The notes beneath the pieces are model-generated. The model had not been told where the DNA came from. It saw only the letters and a program-made list of their open reading frames with translations, and made no database searches. The position numbers were made by a program, and so were the translations under genes. 64,000 bases of DNA, from contig NZ_LT859959.1 in NCBI RefSeq assembly GCF_900176205.1, forward strand, positions 7,367,001-7,431,000, written 5' to 3'. The DNA comes from Bradyrhizobium sp. ORS 285 (GTDB taxonomy: Bacteria; Pseudomonadota; Alphaproteobacteria; Rhizobiales; Xanthobacteraceae). Below, piece by piece: positions 39,029 to 47,398 of the stretch. Position 1 is the first letter of the stretch. Each line of letters starts with the position of its first letter.

Positions 39029-39643
39029 TCAGGAATGCGCAAAAATGTCCTCGGCCTCGAATCCGCCCAGATCGAGGGTGGCCCGGTGCGGCAGGAACGC
39101 GAAACAGGCCTGCGCCAGCGCGAGCCGGCCCTCGCGCGCCAGCATCACGTCGAGCTTCTCGCGCAGCGCATGCAGATGCAACACGTCGGAGGCGGCGTAA
39201 GCGAGCTGCGGCTCGCTCAAGGCATCGGCGCCCCAGTCGCTCGACTGCTGCTGCTTCGACAGATCGACGTTGAGCAGCTCGCGGACGAGATCCTTCAGGC
39301 CATGGCGGTCGGTGTAGGTACGGGCCAGCCGCGAGGCGATCTTGGTGCAGTACACCGGCTGCGGCATCACGCCGAAAGTATGAAACAACGTCGCGACGTC
39401 GAAGCGCGCGAAGTGGAAGATCTTGGTGATCGCGGGATTGCCGAGCAGCGCCTTGAGGTTTGGCGCGTCGGTGTGCCCCTTCGGGATCTGCACCACGTCG
39501 GCCGAGCCGTCGCCGGGCGACAGTTGCACCACGCACAGCCGGTCGCGGTGCGGATTGAGCCCCATCGTCTCGGTGTCGATCGCCACCGAGGTGGTGTAGC
39601 GGGAGAGATCGGGCAGGTCGCCACGGTGCAGGCGGACGGTCAT
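39029..39643 (-). CDS. rnd: Ribonuclease D-like 3'-5' exonuclease
   Basis: A 204-residue single-domain DEDDy exonuclease: Asp23 and Glu25 (AIDTETMGL), Asp82 (HFARFDVATL), and Tyr149/Asp153 (LAYAASDVLHLH). The HRDC domains of E. coli RNase D are absent, which is usual for this short alphaproteobacterial form. It trims RNA 3' ends, likely tRNA precursors. The ATG at 39643 begins MTVRLHRGDLPDL. It lies upstream of lptC on the same strand. Confidence 0.94.
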   Translation of the reverse strand: MTVRLHRGDLPDLSRYTTSVAIDTETMGLNPHRDRLCVVQLSPGDGSADVVQIPKGHTDAPNLKALLGNPAITKIFHFARFDVATLFHTFGVMPQPVYCTKIASRLARTYTDRHGLKDLVRELLNVDLSKQQQSSDWGADALSEPQLAYAASDVLHLHALREKLDVMLAREGRLALAQACFAFLPHRATLDLGGFEAEDIFAHS

Positions 39644-40143
39644 GGGTATCAAACCTCGGTCGAATCGATGTCGGAGCCACGCGCCGGGCGACGCCGCGGC
39701 AAGCGCTCGGGAACAGGCTGTAGCCCGACACTGGTAACCATCCGGCAAACGCGCCGCGCCCGCCCGGAGATCAGCCCAGGGAATGCCAGCCGGGCTGCCC
39801 GGACGCAAGGCCCGGCTGGCACCAGCGCTGGGATGCAAGACCGCGCCCCCGACCCCCGCAACCGTCCTTAAAGACGGACACCACGCGGCCCCCGAGGACA
39901 CGGACCGGTTGTGCGGCAACCGACGAGGACGAGCCGGACCGGCTGTTTGCGCCCCGGCCCCTCCTATCCCCTCGATCGATGCCACTCTTGCATCGATCAA
40001 TGCCGCCTTTGGCTTTGACAGAGAATGCCGCCCGCCCTAGGCACGAGATTGGCGCTTGACTACGCAGCATTTGCGGTGGAGCGACCCAAGTCGGCCCGCA
40101 GACTCTGCCCAACGACGACAAAACAAACGAGGAGGAAGCCCAG
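39644..40143. other. Intergenic region between rnd and the TRAP operon
   Basis: A 500-bp divergent gap. Short hairpins are present (CGTCCTTAAAGACGG near 39867; GATCGATGC...GCATCGATC near 39975-40000). The promoter for the TRAP operon should be in 40020-40130. No gene or repeat family is recognised. Confidence 0.5.
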
Positions 40144-41115
40144 ATGAAGACAGTCTCAGCTCTCATTGCAGCCGCCGTGCTGGCGGTCTCGTCGCCCCTG
40201 GCGATGGCGCGCGATTTCCGCTCCGCCGACGTGCATCCGGCCGACTATCCCACCGTCGAAGCCGTCAAGTTCATGGGCAAGGAGCTTGCGGCCGCGAGCG
40301 GCGGCAAGCTGGGCGTGAAGGTGTTCCCGAACGGCGCGCTCGGCTCCGAGAAGGACACGATCGAGCAGCTCAAGATCGGCGCGCTCGACATGATGCGCAT
40401 CAACTCCTCGCCGCTCAACAATTTCGTGCCCGAGACCGTCGCGCTGTGCCTGCCCTTCGTGTTCCGCGACACCCAGCACATGCGCAACGTGCTGGACGGC
40501 CCGATCGGCGACGAGATCCTGGCCGCCATGGAGCCCGCCGGCCTGATCGGCCTCGCTTATTATGATAGCGGCGCGCGCTCGATCTACACGGTCAAGGCGC
40601 CGGTCAAGTCGCTCGCCGACCTCAAGGGCCTGAAGATCCGCGTGCAGCAGTCCGACCTCTGGGTCGGCATGATCCAGAGCCTCGGCGCCAACCCGACCCC
40701 GATGCCCTATGGCGAGGTCTACACCGCGCTGAAAACGGGTCTGGTCGACGCCGCCGAGAACAACTGGCCGTCCTACGAATCCTCGCGTCATTTCGAGGCC
40801 GCCAAGTTCTACAACGTCACCGAGCACTCGCTGGCGCCTGAAGTCCTCGTGATGTCCAAGAAGGTCTGGGACACGCTCAGCAAGGACGACCAGGCGCTTG
40901 TCCGCAAGGCGGCCAAGGACTCCGTGCCGGTCATGCGCAAGCTCTGGGACGAGCGCGAGCAGGCTTCGCGCAAGGCCGTCGAGGCCGCCGGCGTGCAGGT
41001 CATCACCGTCGCCAACAAGCAGGAATTCGTCGACGCGATGAAGCCGGTCTACCAGAAATTCGCCGGCGACGAGAAGCTCCAGAGCCTCGTCAAGCGCATC
41101 CAGGACACCAAGTAA
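40144..41115 (+). CDS. TRAP transporter substrate-binding protein, DctP family
   Basis: A 323-residue periplasmic protein with a signal peptide cleaved near AMA-RD. DctP-family strings are KVFPNGALGSEKDTIEQLKIGALDMMRI, LKGLKIRVQQSDLWVGMIQSLGANPTPMPYGEVYTALKTGLVDAAENN and HSLAPEVLVMSKK. The conserved carboxylate-binding arginine is in KIRVQ. Substrate is a carboxylate, possibly a dicarboxylate or uronate; sequence alone does not decide. It heads a P-Q-M operon and is followed by a hairpin at 41169-41195. Confidence 0.93.
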   Translation: MKTVSALIAAAVLAVSSPLAMARDFRSADVHPADYPTVEAVKFMGKELAAASGGKLGVKVFPNGALGSEKDTIEQLKIGALDMMRINSSPLNNFVPETVALCLPFVFRDTQHMRNVLDGPIGDEILAAMEPAGLIGLAYYDSGARSIYTVKAPVKSLADLKGLKIRVQQSDLWVGMIQSLGANPTPMPYGEVYTALKTGLVDAAENNWPSYESSRHFEAAKFYNVTEHSLAPEVLVMSKKVWDTLSKDDQALVRKAAKDSVPVMRKLWDEREQASRKAVEAAGVQVITVANKQEFVDAMKPVYQKFAGDEKLQSLVKRIQDTK

Positions 41116-41168
41116 ACCAGACTAACGACACGACCTGACAGTACCAACTAACAACAATAGTAACCGGC

Positions 41169-41195
41169 TCCGGCGTCGTCATCGGCGACGCCGGA
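41169..41195 (+). promoter_or_regulatory. Intercistronic hairpin after the TRAP binding protein
   Basis: A 10-base perfect stem, TCCGGCGTCG with CGACGCCGGA, over a 7-base loop and no T-run, between the binding-protein gene and the small permease gene. Like the ugpB-ugpA hairpin, it may set the ratio of binding protein to permease. Confidence 0.75.
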
Positions 41196-41218
41196 TGCAG
41201 GCCAGGGGAGGGACGGGA

Positions 41219-41764
41219 ATGACAGACCCACATGTCGGCGACCACGAGCACGGTGAGGGGCGCCCATCACGCGGCCCGCTGACGCGGATCAACGCCGTCG
41301 TCGCGCGGCTGGGCATGTATCTCTCCGTCGCCGGCCTGCTCATCATCGTCACCATCGTATTCTACCAGGTGTTCGGACGCTACGTGCTGAACTCCAGCCC
41401 GACCTGGACCGAGAATCTGGCGCTGGTCCTGATCCTCTATGTCACCTTGATCGGCGGCGCCGTCGGAGTCCGCGATGCCGGGCATATCGGCATGGACAGT
41501 CTTCTCGTGATGCTGCCGGACTCCACGCGCGAGAAGATCGAGATCGTGATTCACGTGCTGGTCGCGCTGTTCGGCCTCGCCATGGCCTATAATGGCTGGA
41601 TCCTCGGCGCCTCCGTCGGCACCGTGAAGATCGCCAATCTCGGCCTGCCTGAGCTCGTCCGCTATGTCCCGCTGGTCGTCTCCGGGGTCCTGATCGTCTC
41701 CTTCTCAATCGAGCACATCATTGCTCTCCTGCGCGGTGAAGAGGTCATCCCGTCATGGAACTGA
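41219..41764 (+). CDS. TRAP transporter small permease subunit, DctQ family
   Basis: A 181-residue membrane protein with four predicted membrane segments, including LGMYLSVAGLLIIVTIVFYQVFGRYVL and NLALVLILYVTLIGGAVGVRD. VFGRYVLNSSPTWTENLAL is the DctQ signature. It pairs with the large permease subunit. The ATG at 41219 is behind GGGGAGGG. It overlaps the next gene by 10 bases, so the two subunits are co-translated. Confidence 0.93.
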   Translation: MTDPHVGDHEHGEGRPSRGPLTRINAVVARLGMYLSVAGLLIIVTIVFYQVFGRYVLNSSPTWTENLALVLILYVTLIGGAVGVRDAGHIGMDSLLVMLPDSTREKIEIVIHVLVALFGLAMAYNGWILGASVGTVKIANLGLPELVRYVPLVVSGVLIVSFSIEHIIALLRGEEVIPSWN

Positions 41765-43047
41765 TCATTCTCGGCGTCACCTTCTTCGGCTTTCTCATTC
41801 TCGGCGTCCCCGTCGCGTTTGCCATCGGCCTCTCCGCGATCTGTACCATTCTCTATGAAGGCCTGCCGGTCGCCGTCATCTTCCAGCAGATGATGTCGGG
41901 GATGAACATCTTCTCGTTCCTGGCCATCCCGTTCTTCGTGTTCAGCGGCGAGCTGATGCTGCATGGCGGCGTCGCCGACAAGATCGTGCAGCTCGCGAAA
42001 AACCTCGTCGGCCACATCCGCGGCGGATTGGGCATGTCGAACGTCGTCGCCTGTACGCTGTTCGGCGGCGTTTCCGGCTCACCTGTTGCCGACGTGTCGG
42101 CGATGGGCGCGGTGATGATCCCGATGATGAAGAAGGAAGGGTTCGACACCGACTACGCCGTCAACGTCACCACCCACGCCTCCCTGGTCGGCGCTCTGAT
42201 GCCGACCAGCCACAACATGATCATCTATGCGCTCGCGGCCGGCGGCAAGGTGTCGATCGGCGCGCTGATCGCCGCCGGCCTGCTGCCGGCCCTGGTGCTG
42301 ATGGTCTGCATGCTGGTCGCGGCCTATGCGGTGGCCGTGAAGCGTGGCTATCCCGCCGGCAAGTTTCCCGGATGGTCCGAGGTGGCCCGCTCGTTCGCGG
42401 CGGCGCTGCCGGGACTCCTGATCGTCGGCATCATCCTGGCGGGCATCCTCTCCGGCGTCTTCACCGCCACCGAGTCCGCGGCCGTCGCGGTCACCTACAC
42501 GATCGTGCTGACGTTCTTCATCTACCGCACGATGACCTTGTCTAACTTCCTGCGCGCCGCCGCCAAGGCCGTGAAGACCACCGGCGTCGTGTTGCTGCTG
42601 ATCGGCGTCTCCACCATGTTCCAGTATCTGATGGGACTCTACGAAGTCGCCGACTTCGCCGGCGACCTGATGAGCAAGGTCTCGACGCAGCCCTGGATGA
42701 TCTTCCTGCTGATCAACATCATCCTGTTCCTGCTCGGCACCTTCATGGACATGGCAGCGACCATCCTGATCTGCACCCCCATCTTCCTGCCGATCGCGAT
42801 GAAGGCGGGCATGGACCCGGTGCAGTTCGGCATGCTGATGCTGATCAACTGCGCACTCGGCCTCAACACACCGCCGGTCGGCACCACGCAATTCGTCGGC
42901 TGCGCCATCGGCGGCATCTCGGTCGGCGCCGTCATGCGCACCATCGTGCCGTTCTATGCCGCGCTGATTGCAGCACTGATGTTCGTCACCTACGTCCCGG
43001 CGTTCTCGCTATGGCTGCCGCGGCTGCTGATGGGATACAAGGGATAG
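41755..43047 (+). CDS. TRAP transporter large permease subunit, DctM family
   Basis: A 430-residue polytopic protein of the DctM type, which uses the sodium gradient. Family blocks are IPFFVFSGELM, GHIRGGLGMSNVVACTLFGGVSGSPVADVSAMG, HASLVGALMPTSHNMIIYA and NCALGLNTPPVGTTQFVGCAIGG. A dozen membrane segments are evident. It completes the P-Q-M operon; a family B palindrome lies 85 bp after the stop. Confidence 0.96.
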   Translation: MELIILGVTFFGFLILGVPVAFAIGLSAICTILYEGLPVAVIFQQMMSGMNIFSFLAIPFFVFSGELMLHGGVADKIVQLAKNLVGHIRGGLGMSNVVACTLFGGVSGSPVADVSAMGAVMIPMMKKEGFDTDYAVNVTTHASLVGALMPTSHNMIIYALAAGGKVSIGALIAAGLLPALVLMVCMLVAAYAVAVKRGYPAGKFPGWSEVARSFAAALPGLLIVGIILAGILSGVFTATESAAVAVTYTIVLTFFIYRTMTLSNFLRAAAKAVKTTGVVLLLIGVSTMFQYLMGLYEVADFAGDLMSKVSTQPWMIFLLINIILFLLGTFMDMAATILICTPIFLPIAMKAGMDPVQFGMLMLINCALGLNTPPVGTTQFVGCAIGGISVGAVMRTIVPFYAALIAALMFVTYVPAFSLWLPRLLMGYKG

Positions 43048-43353
43048 GTGGAAGCGGTCGGCAGTTTGTGGGCCAGTCCCGGCCGGCAAACCGCGCCTGC
43101 CATGGCTTGCTGACAACAACATTTGCCGACCGCGTAGGGTGGGCAAAGGCGCGCCCGATAGCCGGTGGCGTAAGAGGTCTCGCGCGCGACGTGCCCACCG
43201 CAGCATCGCGCCGAGATCAAGATGGTGGGCACGGCGCACCAGCAGCGGCGCAAGCCGTGAGATCTCGCGACGCGCCTTTGCCCACCCTACAGCCTGATAG
43301 CCACCTTCTCCGCTGTCGTCCCGGACAAGCCCGCCGACGCGACGCGTCGACGC
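43048..43353. other. Intergenic region between convergent genes
   Basis: It is nearly filled by the family B palindrome at 43133-43290. Nothing else is recognised. Confidence 0.7.
43133..43290. repeat. Gene-end palindrome, family B (TGGGCAAAG), copy 2
   Basis: Outer arms CGTAGGGTGGGCAAAG (43133) and CTTTGCCCACCCTAC (ending 43290); inner arms CGTGCCCACC and GGTGGGCACGG. At 158 bp it is the longest of the four copies. It lies between the convergent dctM-type gene and the periplasmic ClpP-fold gene. Confidence 0.9.
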
Positions 43354-44562
43354 TTACTTGACGCAGGACCGCGCGACGATGCCGATCTTGCGGCGGTCGC
43401 CGGCGAGGTCGAATTCCAGCCCCATCGCGGTCTCCGAGTCGACCTTGCCGATCCCATCATAGTCGATCTCGACCCGCTTGGCCGCTTGCAGGTCGGCCAT
43501 CGTCGCGCCGACGATCTGCGCCGATGCCTGAGGGCCGAGCGGGCCAGCCTCCAGCGCGACCAGCTTGAGCGGAAAGCTGCGCCTGCCGGACTCGCTGACC
43601 AGAAACACCGAACGGTCCTCCATGATGTCGCGCATCGTCGGCTCGAAGGTCCTGAGATCGACGTTCCAGTTCGGGATCATCGCCAGATGGACGGTCGAGG
43701 CGTCGCCGCGGCAATACAGGCGGAGGCGGAAGCTCACGAAGGTCGACCGGTTGTTGATCTCGACATAGGCGCCGCCGGCACCGAACGGCTCGATCGTCAT
43801 CGGGCTGGAATATTTGTTGCTGATCTCGATACCGAGATCAGTGATCTCCTGCCGCTTCAGCCACCTGACCTCGCGCCATGGCGTCTCGGCGGCGGCCAGA
43901 GCGAGCAGCTTCGGGCTGGCATCCATGCGCAGGACATAGGTGATCAGCGTGCCCATCATGGCCTGATCCGCGGCACGGTCGAGCGCGCTGGCGGTCTTGG
44001 CTTTCGGCTCCTTGATCGCCTCGGGATCGTGAAACTGCTGCACGCCAAGCTCCCCATCCTTGGCAGCGCGGCGGACGCCGCCAAGAAACGCGAAGACGCA
44101 GGCCGACGCACAACGTCCTGGATCTTTGCCGCCGTCGATCGTGTTGATGAAGCCGCTCTCCGCATCAAGCTTGCCGGTGGTCTTCCCGACCGAGCTATGC
44201 AGGTTCTGCTCGCGAACCATCTCACCGAGCTTCATCGCAGCGGTGAGGTCGCCGCCGGGCGAGTTGAACACGATGTCATAGGCATTCTTGCCCTTGGCGA
44301 TGAAGCGCCGAAACACCTCCGGTGTGTCGCGCTGGATGGTGCCCTCGGCCGCGATCCACGAGCAGCCGTTGCAATTGCCGGTATCGCCGGCGTTGAAGAA
44401 CTGCATCGGCTTGGACGCATCGTAGGTGAATGTCTCGTCCGCGGCGGAGGGCTGCGGACGCAGTGCGGCGACGGCAAGCAGCACAAGTGTCAACAGGCGA
44501 AGAGACGGGCGGCGGTCCGCAGCCGCAAAGGGCTTTGCGCGGGCGGGGGTGATGAACGACAT
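43354..44562 (-). CDS. Periplasmic ClpP/crotonase-fold protein (COG3904-like)
   Basis: A 402-residue predicted secreted protein. A signal peptide lies at about residues 18-41 (LRLLTLVLLAVAALRPQPSA). The protease-like core shows DIVFNSPGGDL (oxyanion strand) and the candidate nucleophile Ser153 in RCASACVFAF, flanked by two cysteines. This is the pattern of COG3904-type periplasmic proteins. The C-terminal ~170 residues are unfamiliar. Substrate and catalytic competence are unknown. Four cysteines near the start (CNGC) and around the active site could form disulfides. The ATG at 44562 begins MSFITPARAKP. Confidence 0.82.
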   Translation of the reverse strand: MSFITPARAKPFAAADRRPSLRLLTLVLLAVAALRPQPSAADETFTYDASKPMQFFNAGDTGNCNGCSWIAAEGTIQRDTPEVFRRFIAKGKNAYDIVFNSPGGDLTAAMKLGEMVREQNLHSSVGKTTGKLDAESGFINTIDGGKDPGRCASACVFAFLGGVRRAAKDGELGVQQFHDPEAIKEPKAKTASALDRAADQAMMGTLITYVLRMDASPKLLALAAAETPWREVRWLKRQEITDLGIEISNKYSSPMTIEPFGAGGAYVEINNRSTFVSFRLRLYCRGDASTVHLAMIPNWNVDLRTFEPTMRDIMEDRSVFLVSESGRRSFPLKLVALEAGPLGPQASAQIVGATMADLQAAKRVEIDYDGIGKVDSETAMGLEFDLAGDRRKIGIVARSCVK

Positions 44563-45000
44563 GGATTGGTCCGTGACACCGGAAAAAGGGGACGTGGTCG
44601 GCTGCCGGAGCCGAGGCAATGGCAGGAATGTGCGATCGACGACGGGTGGCAAAGCGTGGCGTGACCTCGCCCGGCTGCAGTGCTGGACGAAGCCGGCCTG
44701 CCGAGCGGGAGAATGCTACCGCCAGCAATCACAGATCGCAAGCGCGCCGCTCTACCCCCAAGGCCTACGTGCGCTGAAGCGAAAATCGCTTAAATTCTTG
44801 TCGTTTGGTATGATGTTCTGGATCTGCACAAGATATCTTGCCAGGGCGACGGAGCATGACCGCGCCTCCTGGCGACGAATGACGCACCATCACGCCAGCC
44901 ATGAGCACCGAATGATCCGCCTTGATGAGGACGGCCTTTCCGACAGAGCCGCTGCTCAACACGTTCTGGATCGATGGGGACGCGCCAGCAACGTGAGCAC
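44563..45000. other. Intergenic region at the left edge of the accessory stretch
   Basis: 438 bp without a supported gene. Base composition falls in places (around 44790-44830), unlike flanking genes. Short open frames here look non-coding. Confidence 0.5.
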
Positions 45001-45420
45001 ATGGTCACCCTGTCCCACTTCCTGAACCTCGATCTCGTGCTGAGATCGAAGTCCGACCTCACCGAGCTGATCGCGCATCTGGACCAGGGCGTCTACGTGC
45101 TGCATCACCAGGAGCACGAACAGGAGTTTCTGCTGGTGCTGGAGACCACGGATGCGCTCGATCCGATCGTATGCACGGAGCAGTTCCTGACCGTGATCGA
45201 AGCCCTGCCCGAGCCCGCAAAGGCGCTGTGGAACGGCTGCACGTCACGCACCTTCTCCTATGGCTCCGAAGGCGGCCGCGAATTCCCCGCGCTCGACATC
45301 ACGATCCCCGCCGATCTGGTGCTGCGGATCGCTGCGCTCGGCGCCGCCATCGGCATCACCGTGTATCCGCATGGCAATGCTGGTGCGGAGCGGAAGGACG
45401 AACCAGATGCGCTATCCTGA
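45001..45420 (+). CDS. Hypothetical protein, possibly DUF4279/immunity-like
   Basis: A 139-residue cytoplasmic protein (no signal peptide or membrane segment). The C-terminal LDITIPADLVLRIAALGAAIGITVYP resembles the last strand-helix of DUF4279-type proteins, which are often immunity proteins of polymorphic toxins; this is a weak, by-eye match. It overlaps the next, frameshifted gene by 14 bases, an operon-like arrangement. The start is uncertain: the ATG at 45001 gives MVTLSHFLNLD, while one at 44974 in frame adds nine residues. No toxin gene is seen upstream. Confidence 0.65.
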   Translation: MVTLSHFLNLDLVLRSKSDLTELIAHLDQGVYVLHHQEHEQEFLLVLETTDALDPIVCTEQFLTVIEALPEPAKALWNGCTSRTFSYGSEGGREFPALDITIPADLVLRIAALGAAIGITVYPHGNAGAERKDEPDALS

Positions 45421-45645
45421 CGGTCAGATCGCGCGGCTTGGCGACGAGGTCCGCGTCAGCGGCATGAGCGGCAGGGTCGTCTGCTCGATCGACACCGGCG
45501 AATATTCAGACGCTTTCCCAAGCAGGACTGGGCCTACCTAGAGCGCGGCGTCATGATCGAATGGGATGGCCAGGGCCTGACACATTACGAGGAGCCGGAG
45601 GCCGGTATGATCCTGGTCGGGCGTCGTCGATCAGTTCGAGCATAG
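45407..45645 (+). pseudogene. Frameshifted small immunity-like gene
   Basis: The frame from the ATG at 45407 reads MRYPDGQIARLGDEVRV and CSIDTGEYSDAFP, then shifts. One base appears to be missing in the CCC run at 45517-45519. With it restored the protein continues KQDWAYLERGVMIEWDG and THYEEPEAGMILVG to a stop at 45643-45645, about 79 residues. The joined sequence fits a small family (GVMIE, HYEEP) that I recall next to Rhs/T6SS-type toxins as immunity genes. Either the gene is broken or the base call is wrong. Confidence 0.75.
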
Positions 45646-45738
45646 CAACACCGACAGTAATTGGGCCACAGCCTCGGACAAGAAAGAAGAAGGCGCCTCG
45701 GCGTTGGGCAGCCAGGTCCGGATGAAGAGGAGCTTGCA

Positions 45739-46623
45739 ATGGTGGCGATCGGATTCATCGGTTTGGGCGTGATGGGCGAGCCGATCTGTCGGAACGTGGC
45801 GCTGAAGTCCGGCACCACGGTGCTTGGCTTCGATCGAGCGGATGCGCCGCTGCAGCGCCTCGCTGCGGTCGGCGTCATCAGGGCCGCATCGCTGGCGGAG
45901 CTGGCGCGCGAGGCGGATGTGATCTTCATGGCGTTGCCGAGCGGCAAGCACGTCCAGGCCGTGTGCGACGGCGATGACGGCCTGCTCCGCCACGCGCAGG
46001 CGCGTCACACCATCGTGGACCTCGGCACCTCGCCCGTGCAGGCCACCCGGGAGCTGGCCGCGCGTTTCGCGGCCAAGGGCGCCGCCTACGCCGATGCGCC
46101 GATCGCCCGCACGCGGCAGGCGGCCGAGGACGGCACGCTGAGCGTGATGGTGGGCGCGGACGCGGCGACGTTCGAGCGGCTGCGGCCGCTGATCGCGATG
46201 TTCGCGACCGACATCACCCATTGCGGCGGCGTCGGCGCCGGCCAGGTCGTGAAGATCCTCAACAACATGGTGCTGATGCAGACCGTGGTGGCGCTCGGCG
46301 AGGCACTGGAGACCGCCAAGCGCGCGGGCCTCGATCCCACGCTGCTGTTCGAGACTCTTGCGAAGGGCTCGGCCGACAGCTTCGCGCTGCGCAACCACGG
46401 CATGAAGGCGATGCTGCCCGACACATACCCGGAGCGCGCCTTTTCCACCGAATATGCGCGTAAGGACATCGGCTATGCGCTGGATCTCGCCAGGTCTGTG
46501 CAGATCGATCTGCCGGGCGCGGAGCTTGCGGACCGACGGCTTGGAGAGGCGATCGAGGCGGGGTATCGCGATCTGTATTGGCCGGTGCTGGCGCGCGTGA
46601 TCGCGGCGTCATGGACGGAGTGA
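45739..46623 (+). CDS. NAD(P)-dependent 3-hydroxyisobutyrate dehydrogenase family protein
   Basis: A 294-residue beta-hydroxyacid dehydrogenase. The Rossmann motif is GFIGLGVMGEPI, the substrate segment is DAPIARTRQAAEDGTLSVMVG, and the catalytic lysine is Lys172 in GAGQVVKILNNMV. The canonical DAPVSGG is altered here to DAPIARTR, so the substrate is probably not 3-hydroxyisobutyrate itself. The ATG at 45739 has an AGAGGAG site. Neighbours give no pathway context. Confidence 0.9.
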   Translation: MVAIGFIGLGVMGEPICRNVALKSGTTVLGFDRADAPLQRLAAVGVIRAASLAELAREADVIFMALPSGKHVQAVCDGDDGLLRHAQARHTIVDLGTSPVQATRELAARFAAKGAAYADAPIARTRQAAEDGTLSVMVGADAATFERLRPLIAMFATDITHCGGVGAGQVVKILNNMVLMQTVVALGEALETAKRAGLDPTLLFETLAKGSADSFALRNHGMKAMLPDTYPERAFSTEYARKDIGYALDLARSVQIDLPGAELADRRLGEAIEAGYRDLYWPVLARVIAASWTE

Positions 46624-46707
46624 GCTGGGCATCGGGCTTTGTTGGCGTGCCCCTTTCGGAAACGGTCGAGCTTCTTGCCGCATAGCCATCCGTCGCTAGA
46701 ATTGCGC

Positions 46708-47118
46708 ATGTTCACAAATGTAAAGAACTTGCTCGGAGCCGAGATGATCCGCGATGGCGGATCTCTTGCCGTGTCGTTCTGCGACGAACGTAACGCGGAG
46801 TGGATCGTTTTCCTGCCGCTTCGGTCGATCGATCACGGAAATCGAATGGAGAGACTCGGCTTCGATGAACCCTTGCTGATCGACGCATCCCCTGAAAACC
46901 GTCCGGCGGACAGCCCAGGCATTCGATACAGCAAGCTGTCTGGGCCCAACCACACTCTGAACTGGGTGGAGGCTCAAGCCTTGGCAATGGAGTTCGCCGC
47001 GCGTTCCGCTGAGTTAGATCAGCGGGCAGCGCAATACCTGAAGATGCTGTGCTTTGCCATCGATCGGCAAGGCGAGTTGCCGCCAGGCATGGATCGTTTT
47101 CTTAGAAATGGAAGGTAG
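46708..47118 (+). CDS. Hypothetical protein
   Basis: A 136-residue protein of no recognised family. Its codons are less GC-rich than those of neighbouring core genes, which suggests recent arrival. It begins MFTNVKNLLGAEMIRDGG and contains NAEWIVFLPLRSIDH and a helical C-terminus (EAQALAMEFAARSAELDQRAAQYLK). No signal peptide or membrane segment. The ATG at 46708 lacks a strong ribosome site, so expression is uncertain. Confidence 0.55.
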   Translation: MFTNVKNLLGAEMIRDGGSLAVSFCDERNAEWIVFLPLRSIDHGNRMERLGFDEPLLIDASPENRPADSPGIRYSKLSGPNHTLNWVEAQALAMEFAARSAELDQRAAQYLKMLCFAIDRQGELPPGMDRFLRNGR

Positions 47119-47236
47119 AAGCGGCGACACGACCAGCGGCTCAGACCGTGCCGCTTGCCTTATCGGGATATCACGCAGTGTGGGACCCCGCGTTCGTGAG
47201 AACGACACCGTTGGCTGCAGGTGAGCAAGCTGCCCT

Positions 47237-47326
47237 CCACCGTCATTGCGAGGAGCGAAGCGACGAAGCAATCCAGGGCGGCGCCCGGAGCCCTGGATTG
47301 CTTCGCTGCGCTCGCAATGACGGTGG
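47237..47326. repeat. Palindromic intergenic repeat, family A, copy 2
   Basis: Arms starting CCACCGTCATTGCGAGGAGC and ending CTCGCAATGACGGTGG surround a short centre, and the core CGAAGCAATCCAGG/CCTGGATTGCTTCG is the same as in copy 1 at 439-514. The left arm has an 8-base insertion relative to the right (GAAGCGAC-like). It lies 73 bp before the IS1182 element. Confidence 0.88.
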
Positions 47327-47398
47327 AGCTATCAGCATGGCTCACATGCGCCGACTGCCCGTCGTGCCAGTCTGTCGCAGCATTTCCGCTTGCACCGT

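Noticed and set aside
40040..40100. Sigma-54-like promoter upstream of the TRAP operon (TTGGCGC ... TTTGC)
   Set aside because: The GG and GC elements are 18 bases apart instead of 10, so the match fails on spacing.
44426..45025. A 199-codon plus-strand frame before the immunity-like gene
   Set aside because: It begins antisense inside the ClpP-fold gene and its translation is basic and low-complexity, without recognisable domains.
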